Assembly: GCA_040758525.1 (NCBI GenBank)
Contig: JBFLVQ010000089.1
Location: forward strand, 1 to 19,894
Direction: 5' to 3'
Length of the DNA stretch: 19,894 bases
Source: JBFLVQ01 sp040758525
GTDB lineage: Bacteria; Acidobacteriota; Blastocatellia; Chloracidobacteriales; JADJPF01
This document shows, one piece after another, positions 15,477-19,894 of this stretch (position 1 is the first letter of the stretch; every line of letters begins with the position of its first letter). A program made the translations under genes and the position numbers. Under the pieces are notes generated by a model. It saw nothing but the letters and a program-made list of their open reading frames with translations. It made no database searches and was not told the DNA's origin.

Positions 15477-15938
15477 ATGTACACAAGAGAGCTTGATAAG
15501 AAAGAGAAAACTGTGCTTAACCATCTAGTTGAACTCTGCTGCGAAGCTTATTGGCAAGCTGCAACCCATTGCCGGATCTATTTCGAGCAAAGCCACCTCT
15601 TCTTCAGCGCGCAGATCGGTTCTGGCTGGACCTTAATAGAAAAAGAAGAAATGAGCCTGGCAGATTACAATGAAATTATTGATGTTCTGCAAGGTATTTT
15701 TGAACCGATAGGCACTGGCGGCCATTCAGTTAATTCAGTAATTAATCGTATCATTACCGTAACAATGGACTCAGAATCCGGGCGTCCAATAATGAATCTC
15801 CGGCTCGACTTTAATGGTGGAAAGGGAGATCAGAGTGGGCAGATGATCGAACTCACCATCGAAGATCTAGTTGAAAAGAGAGCCAATCACCAGAATCGAC
15901 TGGATGAACTGGTTTTCGATAACCCTTTTATAAATTGA
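15477..15938 (+). CDS. Hypothetical protein, 153 aa
   Basis: I do not recognise this protein. It is acidic and soluble, without signal peptide or membrane segment. The first 35 residues are helical (EKTVLNHLVELCCEAYWQAA) with cysteines at about 21, 22 and 32. A mixed alpha/beta middle follows (HLFFSAQIGSGWTLIEKEEM), then a beta-rich stretch (NRIITVTMDSESGRPIMNLR) and a charged C-terminal helix. The start is well supported by GAGGAG eight bases before the ATG, and the gene has its own sigma-54-type promoter. The BON gene follows after 62 bases and may be in the same transcript. Predicted function: none that I can support beyond membership in the stress cluster. Confidence 0.8.
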   Translation: MYTRELDKKEKTVLNHLVELCCEAYWQAATHCRIYFEQSHLFFSAQIGSGWTLIEKEEMSLADYNEIIDVLQGIFEPIGTGGHSVNSVINRIITVTMDSESGRPIMNLRLDFNGGKGDQSGQMIELTIEDLVEKRANHQNRLDELVFDNPFIN

Positions 15939-16000
15939 TTTGACCATAACCCAGATATAGGTCTAATCATAAACCTCCTGATTGTATCGAAAGGAGAACT

Positions 16001-16489
16001 ATGAACAAGAAACTGCTTCTGCTTACTGGTATTGGGATCGGGACAGGATTTGGCGCGGGGCTGATGTTTATCTTTGATCCTGCAAAAGGGAAAGATCGTC
16101 GGACTTTGGTTCGCGGCAAAGTAACCGATACTGTTGCCAAGACCGGCGAAGTTATCACCAAAACACCGCAGAACATTGCAAATAGAGTCAGCGGAATTAT
16201 GGGGGAAGCCAGGTCCTCATACAAAAAAATTAAGGATGATAAATTAGTGGCTAGTGTCTGCTCCAGAATTGAAGGTGTTGTTTCCAACCCAAAGTCAATT
16301 CAAATCGTGGCTGACAATGGCTCTTTGACGCTGAGCGGATCCATTCCAGCAATAGAAGTGGATAATTTGCTCAAAACTGTTTCCTCCGTTCGCGGGGTGA
16401 AGACCCTGGAGAATAAGTTAGAGACACATGCGCGCGCAGACGATCTGCTAGGTTCGCGGGAACAACTGGTGAAGTCAGTAGTCGGTTAG
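16001..16489 (+). CDS. Membrane-anchored BON-domain protein
   Basis: This 162-aa protein has one N-terminal hydrophobic, glycine-rich segment at residues 4-26 (LLLLTGIGIGTGFGAGLMFI), then a basic FDPAKGKDRR motif seen in many envelope BON proteins. A helical linker comes next and a single BON domain sits at about 80-144 (KLVASVCSRIEGVVSNPKSI ... NGSLTLSGSIP ... VRGVKTLENKL). BON domains bind phospholipid or peptidoglycan-linked surfaces; OsmY-type proteins protect the envelope under osmotic and membrane stress. The anchor lacks a clear cleavage site, so it probably stays in the inner membrane. The start ATG has AAGGAG six bases upstream. I see no sigma-54 site in the 62-base gap upstream, so it probably shares the transcript of the preceding gene. 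Confidence 0.88.
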   Translation: MNKKLLLLTGIGIGTGFGAGLMFIFDPAKGKDRRTLVRGKVTDTVAKTGEVITKTPQNIANRVSGIMGEARSSYKKIKDDKLVASVCSRIEGVVSNPKSIQIVADNGSLTLSGSIPAIEVDNLLKTVSSVRGVKTLENKLETHARADDLLGSREQLVKSVVG

Positions 16490-16626
16490 CGTCGGCTGGT
16501 AAAAGCTACCTTCAATACCAATAATCATAGAATGCGGTGAGTGTACACGACTGAGCGGATAGCTCATGCTCATTTCGGCAATATTTTGGATCACAAGGTA
16601 TGAATGATGGAAGAAGAGGAGCTATC

Positions 16627-18124
16627 ATGCATGCACTGCTTGTTTATCCTAAATTTCCTGATACTTACTGGGGTTTTCGGCACGCGCTTTCATTTCAAGG
16701 AAAGGCTTCGGCCTTTCCGCCGCTCGGCTTGTTGACAGCCTCTTCAATGCTGCCCAATTCATGGCAACAGCGACTTGTTGATTTTGAACGTTCAGCCTCT
16801 GAAAGTTGAAGATGTCAAATGGGCTAACATTGTATTGATAAGCGCCATGCTTGTGCAGAAACCATCGCTGCTAAATGTTATAAATCTCTGTAAGGCTTAC
16901 GGGAAGAGGATCGTTGTCGGCGGGCCTTACGTGACCACCAGCCCGGAACAACTGTTTTATGCAGATCACATCTTCATTGGCGAAGCGGAAGCTACTCTGC
17001 CCCAGTTTGTGCATGACCTTGAATGCGGCAATGCCAAACGCATATACAGAGCCACTGAACGGCCTTCGCTTTGTTCCACTCCGATACCAAATTTTCGCCT
17101 TGCCAAATTAAAACACTATAGCGCAATGTCAGTGCAGTATTCTCGCGGCTGCCCATTTCAATGTGAGTTCTGCGACATCATAGAGATTTTTGGTCGTGTG
17201 CCGCGCACTAAGAGCAACGAACAGATATTGGTGGAACTCGATGAACTTCTTCGTATTGGCTGGCGTGGAATGGTCTTTATCGTGGATGATAATTTCATCG
17301 GCAACAAGAGAAATGTTAAGAGATTGCTCCCTGAGTTGATCGAATGGTCAGAGCGCCACTACCATCCATTCTCATTAATCACGGAAGCAAGTGTGAACCT
17401 CGCAGAAGACGATGAGTTGCTGGAGGGAATGCATCGCGCCGGCTTTCGCAGAGTCTTTCTCGGTATCGAAACGCCCGTTGAAGAGAGCCTGAAAGAGGCT
17501 CATAAGGGGCAGAACACCCGGCGCAATCTGCTCGATTCAGCTAAAAAGATTCAAAGCTATGGCATGGAAGTTATGGCCGGATTTATTGTCGGTTTCGATC
17601 ATGATCCGGAAGATATCTTCGAGCGGCAGATTAGCTTCATTCGTGAGAGCGCCATTCCCCTTGATATGGTCGGGCTTCTTGTCGGGCTTCTTAATGCGCT
17701 GCCGGATACACAACTTTGGCGACGGCTAAAACAAGAAGGACGGCTTATTGCGGAGAGTACAGGCAACAACACTGACTGCTCGCTAAACTTTATTCCCAAG
17801 ATGGAAACTACACGGCTTATCGAGGGTTACAGATCGATCTTGCGCACAATTTATAACCACAATGAATATTATCAACGCGCGCTCAATTGTCTGGAACGAA
17901 TATCACAGACTGGATCTCAACCACGCAATGAAAATTTCTTTGCCAACTTCACTGCATTCCTAAGCATCGTCATTGCGCTCGGCATACGAGATAAAGCGCG
18001 GAATGAATTCTGGGGTTATATTCACTACGCCTTCACTCGACATTGCGAAAAATTTTCGCATGCGGTTACGTTAGCGGCAATGGGCTACCACTTTCGCAAG
18101 GTATTGGAATCAACCTACGATTAA
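16627..18124 (+). CDS. B12-binding-type radical SAM protein (DUF4070-like), frameshifted
   Basis: Two frames combine into a 498-aa protein. Frame 1 from ATG 16627 (GAGGAG six bases upstream) gives MHALLVYPKFPDTYWGFRHA ... MLPNSWQQRLVD. Frame 2 continues LNVQPLKVEDVKWANIVLIS to the end. One extra T in the TTTT run at 16782-16785 explains the switch. The N-terminal 150 residues are a cobalamin-binding-like Rossmann domain without an obvious DxHxxG motif. The radical SAM cluster motif is RGCPFQCEFCD (C175, C179, C182 in the repaired protein), followed by the typical FIVDDNFIGNKR and FLGIETP. The C-terminal part fits the DUF4070 group that includes the hopanoid methylase HpnP, but its own substrate is unknown. 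As read, the protein would be cut at residue 61. The cause is either a sequencing indel or a recent mutation. Confidence 0.87.
16782..16785 (+). other. Probable one-base insertion in the radical SAM gene
   Basis: GTTGATTTTGAACGTT reads VDFER in frame 1. Removing one T gives VDLNVQPL, the expected family sequence, joined to the downstream frame. It is the second single-base homopolymer break in the window. Confidence 0.8.
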
Positions 18125-18135
18125 GTTGTTGCTAA

Positions 18136-18181
18136 AACCAGCCAGGCTCAGCGATCTATTAATTCGCTGAGCCTGTTGGTT
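18136..18181. terminator. Strong bidirectional terminator hairpin
   Basis: CAGGCTCAGCG (18143-18153) pairs perfectly over 11 bp with CGCTGAGCCTG (18165-18175). The stem is extended by AACCA (18136-18140) with TGGTT (18177-18181). It lies between the convergent radical SAM and CBS genes. Minus-strand transcripts run into UUUU just after it (AAAA at 18134-18137 on the plus strand). Confidence 0.8.
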
Positions 18182-18191
18182 GAATGTGAAC

Positions 18192-18704
18192 TTAATCGCC
18201 GGCAGCAGAGACACCCAATTCCATCTCTTCAATTGGCTCAACCTTTGGCACGCGATGTTCACAAACAACCTTGAGGGTGATGGCAACATCTTTATAAGAG
18301 AGGTCCGGCACCTCTTTGCCTTTGACTTCTTCAGCGCGCAATACAATGTCATTGAGGGAAAGAATTCCCTGAAGCATTTTTTCGTTGTTGACTACGGGCA
18401 GCCGACGTATCTTGGCGCTACGCATTATTTCAATCGCTTCCTTAACATCATCATCCGGCAGGCAAGTAAAAACTTCTCCTGAGACAACCTCGCCAACTGA
18501 AATCTCTGAAGCCAGCTTACCTCTTGTCCCGACAGCAACACTGATGTCTCGATCTGTGATGATGCCGGTTACTTTTCCATCATTATCCAGCACCGGCAGG
18601 ACGCCACAATCGTTCTCCCACATCAGCGCCACTGCTTCAGCCAGATTGCCGTTGAGCGCGCAGGATTTCACATCCCTGGTCATTATATCTTCAACTTTTT
18701 TCAT
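18192..18704 (-). CDS. CBS-pair protein (paralog of the gene at 6612-7091)
   Basis: This 170-aa protein consists of two CBS repeats (about 1-60 and 70-125), with GIITDRDISVAVGTR and GILSLND patterns, and the same C-terminal tail (EEVKGKEVPDLSYKDVAITL) as the first CBS protein. By eye identity is near 60% over 149 residues. It then has an extra acidic end (VEPIEEMELGVSAAGD). It should bind an adenosine-type ligand and sense energy state; the partner is unknown. The start is ATG 18704: its ribosome binding site (AAAGGAGAGAG) overlaps the Hsp20 stop codon. The open frame to 18776 overlaps hsp20 and is not the real N-terminus. Together with hsp20 it forms a two-gene operon that ends at the terminator 18136-18181. 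Confidence 0.95.
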   Translation of the reverse strand: MKKVEDIMTRDVKSCALNGNLAEAVALMWENDCGVLPVLDNDGKVTGIITDRDISVAVGTRGKLASEISVGEVVSGEVFTCLPDDDVKEAIEIMRSAKIRRLPVVNNEKMLQGILSLNDIVLRAEEVKGKEVPDLSYKDVAITLKVVCEHRVPKVEPIEEMELGVSAAGD

Positions 18705-18717
18705 CTTCTCTCTCCTT

Positions 18718-19302
18718 TTAGATCTTGGTAGCAGCCTGAGCTTGTTGTGCGGCCTCTTCTTTAATAGGCACTTCACGCCGTTTGCGTACAGATTCAGGAA
18801 CTGGTATCACAACCTCAAGTACACCATTGCTGAATTTGGCCTCTGTTTGATCCACAGTTGCGCTTTCAGGAATTAGGATCTCCCGATAGAAGCTGCCGTA
18901 GCTCAATTCAGAGCGATAGAAACCTTTACCTTCTTCCTTATGCTCGCTCTTGCGTTCCCCTTTGATGATCAGACTGTCATCGGTCAGTTCAACCTTCACA
19001 TCATCCTTGCTCAATCCAGGCAGTTCTGCGCGCACAACAAATTTACCCTTGCGCTCAAAGACCTCTATTGCCGGAGCCCAACCCGTTTCACCTTTAGTAA
19101 AGCCTCGCCAGAGACCGAAGTTTTCAAATGTGCGATCCATTTCTTCAGAAAATCGCCTCATCATTTCAAAAGGATTAAGTGTGAACAGATCCCTCGGAGT
19201 GAGGGAAAAGAGCAATGGGCTATAGTAGCCTCGACGTGAAATGCTCTTCTCTTTTTCTTGTTGCCCAGTAACCTCTACTTTTTTCTCAGTTGCTTCCGCC
19301 AT
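18718..19302 (-). CDS. Hsp20 / alpha-crystallin small heat shock protein
   Basis: This is a 194-aa holdase chaperone. The N-terminal arm (1-75) is partly disordered and charged, then contains SLTPRDLFTLNPFEMMRRFS, typical of bacterial class A small heat shock proteins. The alpha-crystallin domain spans about 76-170 (WAPAIEVFERKGKFVVRAEL, ELPGLSKDDVKVEL, and GVLEVVIPVPE near the end). A C-terminal extension (REVPIKEEAAQ) contains VPI, which may act as the I-x-I/V-type oligomer contact. The start ATG has GGAGG nine bases upstream. It acts in the cytoplasm on unfolding proteins without ATP. No CIRCE (HrcA) inverted repeat is seen upstream; instead there is a well-matched sigma-54 promoter about 190 bases before the start. 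Confidence 0.96.
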   Translation of the reverse strand: MAEATEKKVEVTGQQEKEKSISRRGYYSPLLFSLTPRDLFTLNPFEMMRRFSEEMDRTFENFGLWRGFTKGETGWAPAIEVFERKGKFVVRAELPGLSKDDVKVELTDDSLIIKGERKSEHKEEGKGFYRSELSYGSFYREILIPESATVDQTEAKFSNGVLEVVIPVPESVRKRREVPIKEEAAQQAQAATKI

Positions 19303-19493
19303 TGGTTTTAATCCTCCAATTTCGTGTGGTTAAAGTCAGAAAATCTCTGGAAACAAATTACCTACCAGTCCCTTGGACTTGTAAGCCACCAGGTTGTTGT
19401 GTGATTGCTGTCAATGGTGCGTTCTAGTTCTATAGAATGGTTATCAAGCCAGAGCTTTTTCGCTAACCGCCCAAAGCCTGACGATTAGTATTT

Positions 19494-19509
19494 AGCAACC
19501 TATGTGCCG
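19494..19509 (-). promoter_or_regulatory. Sigma-54 promoter for the hsp20/CBS operon
   Basis: On the minus strand CGGCACATAGGTTGCT matches 11 of 12 informative positions of TGGCACRNNNNTTGCW with exact spacing. The predicted start is near 19483, giving a leader of about 180 bases before ATG 19302. Confidence 0.68.
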
Positions 19510-19582
19510 TTCAAAGAATTGTTGAAAAGTGGGCGTTTACGCAGGCTGCCATTAATAAATCCGTCTCACTTTTTGAAAACAG

Positions 19583-19626
19583 TGGGGAATTTCACCCAGT
19601 TCTGTTGGGTATTGTGGGGAAAATTA
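19583..19626. promoter_or_regulatory. Candidate enhancer (activator) sites: TGGGGAATTTCACCCA and half site
   Basis: The 16-mer at 19583-19598 is nearly identical to the palindrome at 14481-14496. The half site TGGGGAAAATTA at 19615-19626 follows 32 bases later, about three helical turns. They lie roughly 75-130 bases from both divergent sigma-54 promoters, a normal enhancer distance. Confidence 0.45.
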
Positions 19627-19693
19627 TTAGCGTTATCTCCTAATAATTGGTCTTTGAAAAGTCGAAATAGACAATTTATGCCATTCTCCATTA

Positions 19694-19709
19694 TGGCATT
19701 GAATTTGCC
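19694..19709 (+). promoter_or_regulatory. Sigma-54-type promoter for the gene at 19760
   Basis: TGGCATTGAATTTGCC matches 9 of 12 informative positions, with GG at 19695-19696 and GC at 19707-19708. The predicted start is near 19720, about 40 bases before ATG 19760. Confidence 0.58.
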
Positions 19710-19759
19710 TAATACGCGAACACCGCAATTCAATTTGATCCCTTTAGGAGAGTAAGAAA

Positions 19760-19894
19760 ATGGGCATGATATCCAATAGCTTATCTACATTTTCAAGGAA
19801 AGCTTGTCTGCTGGAGGAACGAGTTAATAAATCGCTTACCTGTCAGCAATTTTTTGATATCGCGCAAGAAGCGGCAAAATTCTACCATGTCTTG
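19760..19894 (+). CDS. N-terminal part of an unidentified protein (partial)
   Basis: ATG 19760 opens a frame that runs off the end of the window (45 codons). A ribosome binding site AGGAG lies ten bases upstream and a sigma-54-type promoter about 50 bases upstream. The visible part (MGMISNSLSTFSRKACLLEE, then RVNKSLTCQQFFDIAQEAAK) is soluble and mostly helical, with two cysteines and no signal peptide. I do not recognise it. Confidence 0.65.
   Translation, partial: MGMISNSLSTFSRKACLLEERVNKSLTCQQFFDIAQEAAKFYHVL

Larger units (their letters stand above)
19303..19759. other. Divergent intergenic region with paired sigma-54 promoters and palindromes
   Basis: This 457-base region separates hsp20 (minus) and the last gene (plus). 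It contains sigma-54-type sites for both directions (19494-19509 minus, 19694-19709 plus), the 16-mer TGGGGAATTTCACCCA (19583-19598) and its half copy TGGGGAAAATTA 32 bases further on (19615-19626). It also has ACCCA/TGGGT arms around 19594-19610, three TTGAAAA words, and a small palindrome TTCTATAGAA near 19430. The open frame 19504-19755 lies over these sites and is not taken as a gene. Confidence 0.6.

Noticed and set aside
19380..19480. CIRCE or sigma-32 control of hsp20
   Set aside because: No TTAGCACTC-N9-GAGTGCTAA repeat is found, and the CTTGATAA/CCAT words do not have sigma-32 spacing. The sigma-54 match is much better.
19504..19755. Plus-strand 83-aa open frame before the last gene
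   Set aside because: It covers the palindromes and the sigma-54-type promoter and has atypical composition. The gene at 19760 has a better start and ribosome binding site.
1..19894. CRISPR arrays, tRNA/rRNA genes, complete insertion sequences
   Set aside because: No regularly spaced direct repeats, no tRNA-like cloverleaf or rRNA segments, and no transposase frames were seen by eye.

Overview
The window looks like a bacterial chromosome segment of moderate G+C content, with dense genes and strong AGGAGG-type ribosome binding sites. The gene content is dominated by stress, dormancy and signalling functions: a tandem universal stress protein, a Lon-like protease, two CBS-pair proteins, Hsp20, a BON protein, multi-PAS kinases and an ECF sigma factor. 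This style fits a Gram-negative soil or sediment lineage such as Acidobacteriota (possibly Blastocatellia). That placement is an impression from gene style, not a proof.

Layout. 1-5434 (+): the tail of an unidentified gene, then a tight run of tandem Usp, Lon-like protease (one-base frameshift in its Walker A region), nicotinate phosphoribosyltransferase and a Nudix hydrolase. 5444-7553 (-): an operon of exported coiled-coil protein, CBS-pair protein and CapA-like phosphoesterase. 7919-8110 (+): a 63-aa CxxC protein. 8111-9680: a wrecked zone with hairpin-rich DNA, a 75-codon ftsH fragment, and an rtcB gene with an in-frame amber codon whose 3' quarter is gone. 9863-15182 (-): a signalling block of ECF sigma factor, triple-PAS histidine kinase, Rcp1-type receiver and REC-PAS-HK-REC hybrid kinase. 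15477-18124 (+): an orphan protein, a membrane-anchored BON protein and a B12-binding radical SAM protein (one-base frameshift). 18192-19302 (-): Hsp20 followed by a second CBS-pair protein, ending at a strong bidirectional terminator. 19760-end (+): the start of another gene.

The most interesting signal is not a gene. Seven intergenic sites fit the sigma-54 (RpoN) -24/-12 consensus TGGCACRNNNNTTGCW with the obligatory GG-N10-GC spacing. Each lies upstream of, and points at, a gene start. They precede the exported-protein/CBS/CapA operon, the CxxC protein, rtcB, the ECF sigma gene, the orphan at 15477, the Hsp20/CBS operon and the last gene; six of them form three divergent pairs. A 16-bp palindrome, TGGGGAATTT(T/C)(C/A)CCCA, lies at enhancer distance from one pair and also upstream of the kinase operon. 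It is a candidate activator site.

The gene set (tandem Usp, pncB, CBS pairs, Hsp20, sensor kinase) resembles the content of the mycobacterial DosR dormancy regulon, but here it would be under RpoN control. I infer an RpoN-driven energy-stress or persistence regulon. No enhancer-binding activator is encoded in the window.
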